A DNA stretch of 64,000 nucleotides from Lepidostoma basale. Lineage: Eukaryota; Arthropoda; Insecta; Trichoptera; Lepidostomatidae. The stretch is from the NCBI GenBank assembly GCA_022606425.2, contig JAHDVF020001348.1, positions 241,001 to 305,000 of the forward strand. The letters run 5' to 3'. Below, one piece after another: positions 40,880 through 51,431 of the stretch; within the stretch, counting starts at the first letter, position 1, and each line of letters starts with the position of its first letter. The position numbers and the translations under genes are program-made. The notes beneath the pieces were generated by a model, which saw only the letters and a program-made list of their open reading frames with translations, did not search any database and was not told the DNA's origin.

Positions 40880-41060
40880 ATAAAAATTTCCCCGCGCATC
40901 GAACAATTTGTATTCAAACGCTCTCCCGCGCTCGGACGTTTCCGCCGATGCTCGGCTACCTCCGCCGGCGCTCGGCTGCGTGTCACATGACCCCAGAATG
41001 ACAGGTGAGGTCGGTGAAGCAGAGGTCACCTATCTCCCGAGGCAGGTACTTGGCTAAACT
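40880..41060. other. CpG-rich island with 20-base tandem repeat
   Basis: GCTCGGACGTTTCCGCCGAT (40930-40949), GCTCGGCTACCTCCGCCGGC (40950-40969) and GCTCGGCTGCG (40970-40980) form 2.5 units. The surroundings are CG-rich and not repeated elsewhere. Possible host promoter or enhancer. Confidence 0.4.
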
Positions 41061-41310
41061 TTGTTCGTCCCGACGATGCAACTGTCACCGCTAAAGGACA
41101 TATTCTTTAAATGTCGCAAATAATAGGGATACATCAATAGGGATACTAGTCAAATTAATAAATCTTGCAAATTTAAATAACGATAAATTCGACTTTATTA
41201 ACAAAGGAAATTTAATATTTTGGTCGATTTTTAAGGAACATGCATTTTGAAAAGGATTTTATTTTAAAATTACTTTTCACTATTTTTTAGTTCTGACATT
41301 CATATTATAT
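41061..41310. other. AT-rich spacer
   Basis: Nothing supported. Confidence 0.3.
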
Positions 41311-41343
41311 GACTCACTTACCACTCGGCCACGAAGGTCATTA
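41311..41343 (-). repeat. SINE head fragment
   Basis: ACCACTCGGCCACGAAGGTCA matches the first bases of the SINE head (minus). Confidence 0.45.
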
Positions 41344-41349
41344 TGAAAA

Positions 41350-41445
41350 GCAAGAGAAGTATTTCATGAAAGAAAAGTGTGGCAGTCAATTATTTCTGTA
41401 TACCTCTTCGGCGAGATGGCTCGATGGTTAGTTAGTTAGTTTTTA
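41350..41445 (+). pseudogene. LINE-B 3' end
   Basis: KREVFHERKVWQSIISVYLFG-like frame, then GGTTAGTTAGTTAG. Confidence 0.7.
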
Positions 41446-42405
41446 TTTTCTTTATTATTTTGGTCCTACTGAATCTCTTTTGCTTGTTTCACTGGACAGA
41501 CTATAGTTGCGTCGTGTCTGCGGGCACTTGTTTTTAGTTTGAATAACGCTACCTCACGTTAACATGCACATGTACCTATATTACTGTTATAATATAAACA
41601 CAGGTTAAGTAAATAGGTAATAAAATTAATTACATACTTATTTCCAGCACTTCACATACATCAGACCGTTAATGCTTCATACGATATACCTATACATATT
41701 AATTAACTAATTAACCATTACTAAGTTTCTCGCAAGGTGTGGGTAGAAATGATGCATTTAGTACAGGTATTCTCCACTATATAACTGACTCTTTATAAAA
41801 CGGGGAAGCGAAAGCTTGAAAGCGAACTTATATTGTTTTTTTTTTAATATTATTATAAATTGACTTTCTAGACGCCGTAACTCCAATGGCTTGGCAAAGG
41901 AAATAGGCCGTCACAGTATTCTATCCTTTAATAGTGTACACGAAAGAAAACGTCTGTTTTCTAGATGTTTTATTATATTTCATGAGAATGAAATGTCATC
42001 AGCAACACATTTGATAATTTTAAACTGTAAATAACTTAAATAACTTTTTTTTGACAAAGGCCAAAAAATGTAAACTAAATGTTATAAATAACCAAATTCC
42101 TTCTTATTCCTTCTTATTCCCCATTATGACAAACTAACGAAATGAACTCACAATTACAACAATGACAGCGCCTCCCTCAGGTGAGCCTATACAAATATAA
42201 CAACACTATAACAAAATATGTCGACCTCCGAAGTGTCACGATATGGCAAAGATATTGCTCTACCTACGGGGATAACTATGGACAGATTGGTTCTGGATCG
42301 TGGGAGATAAAACAATCTGTGTCCCCTTTGTCGAAAATATTATCAGGAACGAATAGATCTACATCACTCAGGATTTCTGAATTGTGTTGTACACATATAT
42401 CGTTT
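41446..42405. other. Unclassified with LINE-B and family 1 relics
   Basis: Eroded LINE-B termini on the minus strand near 41710-41760 and 41870-41935; a partial family 1 arm at 41940-42015. 42100-42370 is unrecognised. Confidence 0.4.
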
Positions 42406-42407
42406 TT

Positions 42408-42962
42408 AGGGGTTGCTGGGTAATTGTACGGATCTCTTGGTTGGTCCTATACTTCCAAGTTCCCGCTGCAACATCGGATCTGCGTCCTAGGATCATTCTA
42501 AGTATTCTGTTCTCAAACCAGTAGATTCTTTGTTGTTCTTTTAGAGTCATTATCCACGACTCAGAACCATATGTCACCACTGGCTCGATGATGGTGTTAT
42601 AAATTCGCAGCTTGGTGTTTCTGGATAGAAGCTTGGACTTTAGGAAGGTTTGCAAGGAGGCTGCAGCGCGTAGGCCTTTTTGAACTCTGTGTTCCAACTC
42701 CGCGTGCATATCGTTGGCTTTCATCATGACCGTACCGAGATAAGCGAACTCTATGACTTGCTCAATTTTATCTACCTCCATGTAAATATCTCTCAGTAGT
42801 GAGGCTAGGCCATTATTACTCCTGGAAACAATCATCCACTTGGTCTTATCTGCATTCATCTGCAAACCAATTCGGGCTGCTGTATCCTTTAATTTTTGTA
42901 CATCTCTATTAATCGTCTGTACTATCACCAGTCAACACCAAATCGTCCGCATATCCAAAAAT
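42408..42962 (-). pseudogene. LINE-E copy including RT motif C
   Basis: Minus strand: FGYADDLVLTGDSTDD (42955-42910, shifted), then frame 42368-42928: INRDVQKLKDTAARIGLQMN, KTKWMIVSR, EQVIEFAYLGTVMMKANDMH, IIEPVVTYGSESWIMTLKEQ and FENRILRMILGRRSD. It ends where the 45775-46172 copy continues. RTE-like. Confidence 0.8.
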
Positions 42963-43479
42963 TGTGAGTGCCACCAAGAGTGTGAATAGCAAGTGAGTTT
43001 TATATTATTTAGTTGGAGTTGCTTTAACGTGTCTTTTTCTTTCCTCTTTCTCTTGCCTTTGTGGTGGAAGATTTGACCGAAATGTCGTTTCCAAAGGCAC
43101 CGGATTTTATAGTTATAGTAACACAACATGTGAAAGCTGCTAACAATCTACTGTTGTGTACTTATTACAATTACTTACAAAAGGAGGAGACGGCATAGGA
43201 AATTGTCTTCGAAATGGGATTTTGAAAGATTGTAGTACCCCCTAAAAGTCCATTTACACTGGACAGTTATTAACCGATACTGACACGTCACGATATCACG
43301 TCTAACCTCATGCGACGCCCAAATAATGGAATCAAATTCCAACCGACTTCTCACTTATAACAGTATTTTTGTGAACCCACAATCAATCGGGCAGTACTTA
43401 CATAAGTTTTCTTGCTAAAAAAACACATAATGATAATAGGTATATTCAATGCTATATGCGATTTGTTTGTACGCAGAGA
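42963..43479. other. Mostly unclassified
   Basis: 43360-43400 (TTTTTGTGAACCCACAATC, ATCGGGCAG) resembles the CR1/L2-like antisense at 28835-28870. Confidence 0.4.
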
Positions 43480-43640
43480 GCCGACGATACGCCGACTGGC
43501 ATGTTAATTAAGCGGATGACACATTAAACCTCGTGACCCCGGGTCACTTTGTCGACCTCTGCGCTAACAAAGGAGCGCTCGTACACGAGTCTGAGGTGAC
43601 GCAAAGGTGTTGTACTCTGACCCTAGACTTGATTTCAAAT
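43480..43640. other. GC-rich, non-repeated stretch
   Basis: CGTGACCCCGGGTCACTTTG (43532-43551; GTGACCCCGGGTCAC is near-palindromic), GGAGCGCTCGTACACGAG. No ORF. Confidence 0.35.
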
Positions 43641-43864
43641 TCACGCATTAAATTATTTTTAAACTTTTTTTGTAGCTGACTACGCCGATTGAAGCTAAAA
43701 TTCTGAGAATATTAGTAATCGCAAGATTTAAAAATGTTAATAACACATTCAATTGTTTTATGTATCAACTTTTTTAGGTTATTTTTATTAGTTAAAATTT
43801 GCGTTTTAACTATCAAAACTCATTATATCATTGCACTAGATGATATGGTGTTTGTTGTCATAAA

Positions 43865-43878
43865 GGGGGGGGGGGGGG
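43865..43878. repeat. Poly-G run
   Basis: 14 consecutive G on the plus strand. Confidence 0.95.
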
Positions 43879-43954
43879 ATAAAAATAGGGTTAATTGTAA
43901 TTTACTTACAATTATGGGAGAAGGGAAACAAATCAAATATTGGACTTGAAGCTA

Positions 43955-44225
43955 TGTTTAATTGGTTAAATACTTCCACATTTTTCTTTATTTCGACAGC
44001 GACCGGTTTCGCCAGGCTGACACGGCCATTTAATCTCTTATATAATAATAATAATAAAATACTATTCCTGTATAGAATCATGTATGCCACCCCAAAACTA
44101 TGTGTATATAAGGAAAAGAGAGAATGACAGTGTCACCAGTCTGTCGATGCCAGCGAGCCTGGCAAAACCGGTCGCTGTCGAAATTAAGACAAATGTGGAA
44201 ATAGTTTTAAAAAAAAATCGTTTTA
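43955..44225. repeat. Hammerhead-like palindrome family 4, both arms
   Basis: Arms TTTCGACAGCGACCGGTTTC (43990-44009) and AAACCGGTCGCTGTCGAAAT, outer CTTCCACATTTTT / AAATGTGGAAATA. The right arm has CUGUCGA, stem II UGCCAG/CUGGCA, AAAACC: core broken at A6 and G12. Confidence 0.7.
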
Positions 44226-44299
44226 TTTAAATATTAATTAAAATGAACTTCCATTAATAGATTTCAGTTAAATCATTTGATTAACATTAATTTTTTATT

Positions 44300-44520
44300 T
44301 ATAATGTCTTTTATTTTTAATGATGTAAATAAAGTACGGAGTCGAGGCATACCGAGGAAAATATGGCATGACCAAATTTTAAAGGTTGGTCATGTTAGAA
44401 GTCGGAAGAATCGCTGTATGAATTTGGAGGAAGCTAGAGAGGGGTGCCGGGATAGAGTAGGGTGATGAACCATTATCTCTGCCTACTCCTACGGAGAAAC
44501 GGCGTGATAGTTTGTTGTTG
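44300..44520 (+). pseudogene. LINE-B 3' copy, reduced
   Basis: FNDVNKVRSRGIPRKIWHDQ, ILKVGHVRSRKNRCMNLEEA, then a GGAGAAACGGCGTGATAG end with TTGTTGTTG tail. Confidence 0.7.
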
Positions 44521-44600
44521 TAACTAACTAACTAACTAACCATCACGCCGTCTCCCCGTAAGGGTAGGCAGAAAGAATGGACTGTCACACTTTTACTGAT
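44521..44600 (-). pseudogene. LINE-B 3' end, tail to tail with the previous copy
   Basis: ACTAACTAACTAACTAACC tail then ATCACGCCGTCTCCCCG. Only 80 bases long. Confidence 0.75.
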
Positions 44601-44860
44601 GCGGCACTCCATCCTTCTCTTTTCGCTCGCGGGAGACGCGGTGTGATGGGTTGCGAACCTCATCGCCACCAATAGGCATCTCCCGCGCACACTTCGATCG
44701 TCCGACACCCACAAAATAAATCTAAAACAAATAATATAAAATAAAATGATATAAAATAAAATAACAAAATAAAAATAATAATGAAAATAATTTAACACAA
44801 AAAGAACAATGTTAACTTAAATATTGAAAAAAAAAACTTTATAACATGTATTTAATGTCC
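44601..44860. other. GC-rich patch then AAAATA repeats
   Basis: 44605-44710 has CGGGAGACGCGGTGTGATGG (44630-44649), reminiscent of a LINE-B end in the other direction; then low-complexity AAAATAA. Confidence 0.35.
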
Positions 44861-44864
44861 ACTT

Positions 44865-44925
44865 GGTTTTATGGCTTCGACCGGGTTTTGGCAGCTCGCT
44901 GCCATCTTCTGTTTTTTTCTTAATA
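44865..44925 (-). repeat. Hammerhead-like repeat family 4b
   Basis: CGACCGGGTTTTGGCAGCTCG and CTGCCATCTTCTG, as at 16780 and 21710. Degenerate. Confidence 0.5.
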
Positions 44926-45440
44926 GTTTCAATTATGTGATCATTGTTGGTGTTTATCTCAAAAATATTACTAGTTAATATAAAATTGTATTTCTACATT
45001 TTGTATTTAATTTCAACTGTACCTACAGAGCAAGTATCAAGTCAAGTTCTGGGGTCCATGGGCTATCTATATATAATATGTTATTTGTTGTTGTTGTTAT
45101 TCAAATGTGAATCCACAACACAAAGCGAATATATAAGAAAATATGAAAATAATATTGGATATTGATGGGTTAAGATTTAACTACCGATAATAACGAATTA
45201 CTTTTTTGTATGATTTTCTACCGGGGTAATCTTATCTGTGTTTTTTCTCTCCTTATCTTATTTTCATCACTCGTTCACCTTTGGTTCCAGCTGTACTTCC
45301 AGTCGAACTGTCACCTTTGATTTTAATTATGACTAGCAGCTCACATATGCATAGTAATAGCCTTTTTAAATCGTGTGTTTACACATTTTTAATCAGTGAA
45401 ATTTGTGTCAAGTCTTCAACGTCAAATTACAATCGATCAG
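44926..45440. other. No gene recognised
   Basis: AT-rich. Confidence 0.35.
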
Positions 45441-45441
45441 T

Positions 45442-45690
45442 GGATGCCCCATGAAAATAACAATAGGCAGAGAGGATGGATCGCCACATTGTTCTATCCT
45501 GGCATAATTCTTGCGCATCTTCTACATTCACACATCGTAATTGTTCTTACTTCGAACATGGCCGTCTTTCAGTAATTGATTGACTTAGGCATGCCATGTC
45601 TTCCTTGGCCTTCCTCGACTTCTTTTCCCATTCACACCACATGTATACAGCTTCTTAACCATTCTTCCCTCATCCATTCGTTTCGTATGT
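45442..45690 (-). pseudogene. LINE-B 3' copy, diverged subfamily
   Basis: Antisense of RMDEGRMVKKLYTCGVNGKR, RGRPRKTWHA and RRCVNVEDAQELCQDRTMWR-like regions, without a tail. Confidence 0.65.
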
Positions 45691-45721
45691 TTATATTCCA
45701 TATCACAACTGTATATTTATT

Positions 45722-45770
45722 TTTCGCGACAGCTTTTTCGTCAACCTATGTTGACATCATCAGGTGTTAA
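45722..45770 (-). ncRNA. Candidate hammerhead ribozyme, family 2
   Basis: Minus: CUGAUGA (45763-45757), extra U, perfect stem II GUCAAC/GUUGAC with loop AUAG, GAAA (45739-45736), AAGCUGUC with GUC. Stem III is weakened by a C-to-A change. Confidence 0.5.
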
Positions 45771-45774
45771 AATA

Positions 45775-46172
45775 CTTACTTACTTCCTATGGCCATACAA
45801 CTCTTGAAGAGTTTAAGCCTCCTTGATGATTTTTCGCCAAGCTCCTCGATCCTGCGTCTTTTACTCCCAGCAGTCCGATTTGCCCTAACTAGCCAGATCA
45901 GCCAGAATATTGTCCATTAGGCGCTGTCTATGCCTTCCTAGAGGTCTTACTCCAGTCGGTCTAGATGCGTACAGGGTCTTGATTACTCTGGTCTCTTCGG
46001 CTCGGCATACGTGCCCAACCCAAGCTAGGCGAGCACCTCTCACGGTGTTCGTTATTAGGGGCTGCTGGGTCATCGTACGGATTTCTTGGTTGGTCCTATG
46101 CCTTCAAGTTCCCGCTGCAACACCGGGTCTGCGTCCCAGGATCATTCTAAGTATTCTATTTTCAAACCATTT
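45775..46172 (-). mobile_element. LINE-E insertion with 13-base target duplication
   Basis: Minus strand: QEIRTMTQQPLITNTVRGAR, LAWVGHVCRAEETRVIKTLY, ASRPTGVRPLGRHRQRLMDN and LQELYGHRK near the end; (TAAG)n tail. AGGTGTTAAAATA at 45762-45774 and 46173-46185. Confidence 0.8.
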
Positions 46173-46272
46173 AGGTGTTAAAATAATATATCAAAAAATA
46201 TATAAAAACAATTGTGATACTACTTTAAAGAATGTTTTTTTAATTTAACATTTTTTCATCATATTTTTTTTA

Positions 46273-46620
46273 AGGATTAATTGTATCTCAATAGAGACGA
46301 AGATGTAAATTGTTTTTCTGGGAATAGAATGTGGTGGCCGAGGCGCTTACAGGACTTATGACCTGTCATTGGTCGGGTTGAGCGATCGCTTTATGTTTAA
46401 CAACATTCGCCATTCCGCCCTTCTTATGACCACCACTTCTGACAAATGTTTGGAACTTGTATATATGCTAGCATCCTGCGCTTATCTTTACATATTTTAG
46501 TTCACTCTACACTAGTGTCATCTATTAAGCATTAAGCAGAAAAGCTTTATTATTGCACTGTGAAAGTCTCTGCAAATCATACAGTACTAGATTACGCCTG
46601 GAGATGTCTCTCCAATTTTT
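46273..46620. mobile_element. TA-flanked MITE (copy 1, right end not seen)
   Basis: Starts after TA (46271-46272) with AGGATTAATTGTATCTCAAT, the terminus of the MITE at 47881-48437. GTGGTGGCCGAGGCGCTTAC matches inside. Its right end is missing or diverged. Confidence 0.5.
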
Positions 46621-46659
46621 ATGCCTACTTGGACCAGTAGATATTTATATTAATTAATA

Positions 46660-47356
46660 TTAACTAACTAACTAACCATCACGCCGTCTCCCCAGAGGGG
46701 TAGGCAGAAAGAATGGAACGCCACACTGTTCTGTCCTGACATACTTCTCTCGCTTCCTCTACATTCATACATCTTGTCATGCACGCACGTCGATTTCTCC
46801 GAATCCTCACGTGTCCGACATTCAATATTTGATTGATTTGATCGTGCCACGTTTTCCTCGGCCTTCCTCTATTTCTAGCTCCGTTCACGCCGTTTACATA
46901 TACCTTCTTTACCATTCTGTCTTCACTCATCCTTTCCATGTGTCCAAACCATCTTAATGACCCTTTCCTTATTTTGTTCATAACACTTTCATTCGCACCA
47001 CATTCACTTCTTATACTTGCATTTGTCACTCTATCATATACAGATTTGCCACACATTCGTCTTAGAGATCTCATTTCTACTGCATTTATTCTACTTTCAT
47101 CCTTCTTTTGCCAGTTCCATGCTTCACTTCCATACATAAGGGTCGGCACAAGAACACCATTGTGCACTGCCATCTTAGCTTTTTTGGATAGGCTTTTGTT
47201 TGCGATGACAACTTTAAGTGCACCATTTATTCTGTTGCCTGCCCCAACCCTTCTTTCAATATCCTTCTCCACCCTCCCATCCCTTGTAAACATACTTCCT
47301 AAATAAACAAATTCATCCACTTGTTCCAGATTTTCACCGTTTACACTTACTGTCAT
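46660..47356 (-). pseudogene. LINE-B copy with 225-codon open frame
   Basis: Open frame 46679-47356 covers the post-RT end of ORF2: VYLGSMFTRDGRVEKDIERR, NGALKVVIANKSLSKKAKMA, LMYGSEAWNWQKKDESRINA, RRMCGKSVYDRVTNASIRSE, RKTWHDQINQILNVGHVRIR, ending SAYPSGETA. Tail TAACTAACTAACTAACC on the plus strand. One of the cleanest copies; RT catalytic boxes are missing because the 5' end is lost. Confidence 0.85.
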
Positions 47357-47878
47357 TAATCAATTAATAACGTACTCAGTTAGTTAAGTTATTGCGTTTT
47401 ACTTTATTACTCCAGTAATAGTGAACAACTATTGATAAATCATTATTTCTTTAGGCTATTTCATTGTATTAGTTCTAGAACAATCGAATGTGGTTAACAT
47501 TAAGAGCCTTATAAATCAGATAAGTACACGGAAAACTGTTTTCGACAGATCGCTATCTACAGTAACAATTGTCGTCTAGCCGCGACCTTGGGGCCTTGTT
47601 AGATAAGGTTTGAGGTCGTAGATACACGGCGTGGGTCGCTAATACAGGTCGCTAGTAGGTAAATATGAAAAAAAGGATTTTAATTAATTTTCAAACAACT
47701 GACATTCATGGCCGGGTATCTAAGGCGGAGTCATTTTTTGTCGATCGCTCAACAACTTCTGAAATCCCGCCATGACTCGTGATCTAGAATTTTCTAATCG
47801 TATAATCTATTTTGGTTCACAACTTCGAAGAAAATTTTAAACAAATGCCAAATTTAGCAGTGTTGAATATTTTCAAAC
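47357..47878. other. No gene recognised
   Basis: Mixed composition, 47520-47680 GC-richer (CGTAGATACACGGCGTGGG). Nothing supported. Confidence 0.35.
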
Positions 47879-47880
47879 TA

Positions 47881-48437
47881 AGGATTAATTGTATCTCAAT
47901 AGAGACGAAGATGTAAAGTGTTGTTTTTTGGAAACATAATAATAATAATAATATGCTAACTTTTAAAGCGCCGTTTTTGTGATGTAATCACCTCAAGGGC
48001 GCATTAAGACGTGTTTTAAATCTAAAAATCAAAATTTTCGCGATCGGTTAAAAGGTATAGTAGAACAAAGTATAAATTTTTAAATTGGGTATGAAATATT
48101 AAAAAGATGGGGTTTCAGTTTAGATCTGAAATCTGTCGGATCATTTATGCATCTGAGGTGTGAAGGGAGATTGTTCCAAGCTGATGGACCGGCTACCGCG
48201 AACGCTCGATCCCCGAAATTTGTACTGGGGCAACGCTTCGGCTCAACTAATCTTCCTATTGCAGAGGAGTTCACCGAGCGAAGTGTGGATATGGTGGCCG
48301 AGGCGTTTACTGGACTTATGACCTGTCATTGGTTGAGTAAAGCGGTCGCTTTATGTTAACCACATTCCCTCGGCTTCATAATATGGTAGAAAAACAACAA
48401 TTTACATATTCGTCTCTATTGAGATACAATTAATCCT
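47881..48437. mobile_element. TA-flanked MITE with a CR1/L2-like insertion
   Basis: Terminal repeats of 37 bases (AGGATTAATTGTATCTCAAT...) with one mismatch, flanked by TA (47879-47880, 48438-48439), a Tc1/mariner-type target. Its interior is interrupted by a CR1/L2-like tail at 47937-48290. Confidence 0.8.
47937..48290 (-). pseudogene. CR1/L2-like LINE 3' end
   Basis: Minus: SSAIGRLVEPKRCPSTNFGD, RAFAVAGPSAWNNLPSHLRC and FRSKLKPHLF, then the 3' UTR with AAGGGCGCATTAAGACG and an ATT tail. Confidence 0.75.
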
Positions 48438-48529
48438 TAAAAATGATTAACCCGCAATAGGTAAAATCCAGTATTTGTCTACAAGTATTTGTATACATTC
48501 ATAAAACAAATTTTCAAACTAACTAACAA

Positions 48530-48912
48530 ATATGAATAAAAACGTCTATCTTTTGGGAGTTTTATTACATAGCAACAACAACAAACCATCATGCCGTTTA
48601 CCCGTAGGGGTAGGCAGAGAGAATGGACCGCCACACTACTCTAGATTCCTCCACATTCATACAGCGAGTCATACACGCACGTCGATTCTTCCGACTACTA
48701 ACATGACCAACCTTTAAAATTGGATTAATATGGTCATGCCATGTTTTCTTCGGTTTGCCTCGACTCCTTACTCCATTAACATCATTAACGTATGCCTTAG
48801 AAGGGCGAAACATGTCATTCCATCTAAAATATAATAAAACTCCTAGAAAACGACGTTTCCACTCATACTAATTATTCAAAATGGAGTTTTATATCATTGT
48901 TTAAGAAACAAT
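48530..48912. repeat. Hammerhead palindrome family 1 broken by LINE-B
   Basis: Left GGGAGTTTTATTACA (48548-48562), right ATGCCTTAGAAGGGCGAAAC (48791-48810) to GTTTAAGAAACAATA (48898-48912). Confidence 0.65.
48580..48792 (-). pseudogene. LINE-B 3' copy inside family 1
   Basis: Minus: AYVNDVNGVRSRGKPKKTWH, HVSSRKNRRACMTRCMNVEE, SRVVWRSILSAYPYG. (GTT)n tail. A deletion after NVEESR. Confidence 0.75.
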
Positions 48913-48914
48913 AA

Positions 48915-49032
48915 GTAACTAAACATCACGCGATCCCTCCGAAAGGGTAGGCAGAAATAATAAACCGCCACACTGTTATTTCCTGACATGTTTCTCTTTC
49001 CGTTCGTTTCCTCAATATTCATACATCGTTTA
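48915..49032 (-). pseudogene. LINE-B 3' end
   Basis: ACTAAACATCACGCGATCCC, AAAGGGTAGGCAGAAATAAT, ending at ATTCATACATCG. Confidence 0.65.
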
Positions 49033-49612
49033 ATAACAGTGTTTCAAAATTAAAATATTTATTATGTTGAAGTATGATAGTGTTTTGGCCAAAATAAAAA
49101 ATTATGCAAAAAAATATATATAAGTGTTTCGGTACATAAAAATTCTCACTAATTACATCAAATAAATAAAATAAAAAACAGTAACTATATTAAGTCCACA
49201 TTCTTGTGTTTGCATAACCTTTCACTGTAACACCCAATAGTTATTTACATCTGTCATTAAAATGTATGTCTCAATTATGGAATATATGCATATCATTTAG
49301 GAATATGCCGCTTCAGATGTCGCTTGTCTGTAGTCGAATATGATTATAAGTAATTTCTGCAAGGTTTTATGAAGTTGGTTATGTTGGCACGCCGTAATTT
49401 ACATAATCATACGCTTGATTTTAATTTTCAACAGTGTCGAGAATATCCACACGACTCAATGCCTTGTCAAATCGCCGTCTTCTGCATTGTTCAGCCATTT
49501 TGCCATCTCGCCCGCCATTTTGAATGAAAGTATGTAAAAAAAAACGCAAGGACGTCTCAATGGATTCAGAGAATAAATATCATCATCTTCTTCTTGTTCC
49601 CCTTATTTATTA
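49033..49612. other. No gene recognised
   Basis: AT-rich, then 49440-49540 with GCCATTTTGCCATCTCGCCC. Nothing supported. Confidence 0.35.
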
Positions 49613-49614
49613 TT

Positions 49615-50115
49615 AAACAAACAAACAAACCATCACGCCGTTTCCCCGCAGCGGTAGGCAGAGAGAATGGACCGCCACACTACTCTATCCTGGCAAACCT
49701 CTCTAGCTTCCTCCACATTCATACAACGAGTTATACACGCACGTCGATTCCTCCGACTTCTAACATGACCAACTTTTAAAATTTGATCAATTTGGTCATG
49801 CCATGTTTTCCTCGGTCTGCCTCGACTTCGTACCCGATACTTTCTTAACCATTCTTCCTCCATCCGTTCGTTCCATATGTCCAACCATCTTAGTGACCTT
49901 TTCTTAATTTTATTTATCTCGCATTCATCCGCCTTACATTCCTTTATACTTCATAATTAGATATTCCATCATACATTGTTTTTCAGCACATTCTTCTTAG
50001 TGACCTCATTTCATCCTACTTTCATCCGTCTTCTGCCGACTTCAAATTCACTTCCGTACATAAGAGTCGGCACAAGAACTCTATTGTGCACTGCCATCTT
50101 TGCTTCAAACGATAT
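49615..50115 (-). pseudogene. LINE-B 3' copy
   Basis: Frame 49633-49884 ends SAYRCGETA with RSRGRPRKTWHDQIDQILKV. Upstream part (49885-50115) is shifted: LMYGSEFEVGRRR-like, EMRSLRRMC-like. (GTTT)n tail, as in the 34108 copy; a distinct subfamily. Confidence 0.8.
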
Positions 50116-50284
50116 ATTTTTGTTTGATACAATTAATACATCATTTTCGTAATTTCATCAATCTACTTTGGATCCCTGTCTGATGATTACCTTTCGGTAT
50201 AATGTCACACATCGTCTTTCTGTGCATTCTTTGACGTGATGTAATTTCTAGAAATTTCATCCCCTCAACCTTATTAATGCTTTC

Positions 50285-50800
50285 TAATGGTATCTCTACA
50301 TGAGGGAGTATGGTAGCTATTCGTGGCTCTATCCCACAGCATTTCTTTTGGGAATGCTTGGGGCCAACTCTCTGCAGCTTCGAAGAGATGGGCATCTCAT
50401 AATCCATTTCTTTAGATTACTCAGGGGATATTTCGAGAACTCGACCGTGCTGGAGGGTGTTCGGCTTTTTGTTCCTGATAGATATCTCCGTCAGCGATAC
50501 CATAAATTGTTTTACCTACAGAGCCAACCTGACTCTGGTGACACCGGTGGGAAGAGCAATTCATCTGCTGAACGCGGTCTCCTCGGAGATCGACGTCTTT
50601 CATATTAGTGAAAGTACGTTCAGAAGGCAAATACTCTTAATTCTGGAGAGTATCCTGTCTTCCTAATGTTGAACCATCTCTCATGCGTTTCTGGTAGTAT
50701 ACTATACACAATGTATTATTTTACCTGTTCTCAATAGATGCCTTAAAAATTTATTTTGTAATGTTTGTTGATGAAATAAACTGATTTGATTTGTTTTAAT
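50285..50800 (+). pseudogene. LINE-G 3' copy
   Basis: Frame 50300-50608: MREYGSYSWLYPTAFLLGML, LRRDGHLIIHFFRLLRGYFE, VLEGVRLFVPDRYLRQRYHK then TLVTPVGRAIHLLNAVSSEI in another frame. Ends GAAATAAACTGATTTGATTTG as copy 40120-40725. Confidence 0.75.
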
Positions 50801-51430
50801 ATCATGCATATTATTGGAAAAAACAATTCTAAATGGTCTAAACAATTCACTCTGACAAACTCATCATCATCTTGATACGAGAAATCCAAGTAGACACGCC
50901 TCCTCCGCTCATTGCTTAGACCGCTTCTGTCAAAGACAATAACATCGTGACCTCTTTGCATACATTTAATTTCATCCTCGTCACTCAAATTACATCACTA
51001 ATCTGCGTATCTCGAGTTGAAAGGTGCCCTTATTCCCTGGCTTTGAATATTCACTCCGAGAACTTGGCGTTTACCTTATTACTAAAGGGTTGCTGGCTGT
51101 TTTAACAGTAGAACACATCTTGATGAGTTATTTAGCGCTGTGTCTGTATGTTGATAGAAATTTTACCTAGAGATAGCGGGTTTATAATTTCAGCGTTTCA
51201 ACTCACCTAATCTGCGTTATTCTCTTTCAATGATTACTCATCCTTTATTAGAAAATGACGTAAAGAATTTAAATTGCAATTATAGGGAAGGGTCTTTTGA
51301 CCTACCTTAAATACCTTCGAAATGGTTCATAGTGACATCATATATACAAGGATAAGAATTTCACATTATAGTTTTATAATATTGAACTAATGTGCTAAAA
51401 CCTAATTACAATAAAAGTCGAATGCGTGTT
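50801..51430. other. Unclassified; acidic minus-strand frame at 50743-50988
   Basis: The minus frame starts MSDEDEIKCMQRGHDVIVFD and reads NERRRRVYLDFSYQDDDEFV, which looks more protein-like than the surroundings. It may be an exon or element relic; not identified. The rest is AT-rich. Confidence 0.25.
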
Positions 51431-51431
51431 T

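Larger units (their letters stand above)
45691..46250 (-). repeat. Hammerhead palindrome family 2 arm, split by LINE-E
   Basis: 45691-45774 and 46173-46250 are one family 2 arm (ATATCACAACTG ... and AACAATTGTGATAC remnants). The LINE-E insertion lies between two AGGTGTTAAAATA repeats. Confidence 0.65.

Noticed and set aside
43955..44225. Functional hammerhead in family 4
   Set aside because: Box reads CUGUCGA (A6 changed) and one arm lacks GAAA, so the core consensus is not met.
46938..47306. 122-codon plus-strand frame
   Set aside because: Antisense shadow of the LINE-B copy at 46660-47356.
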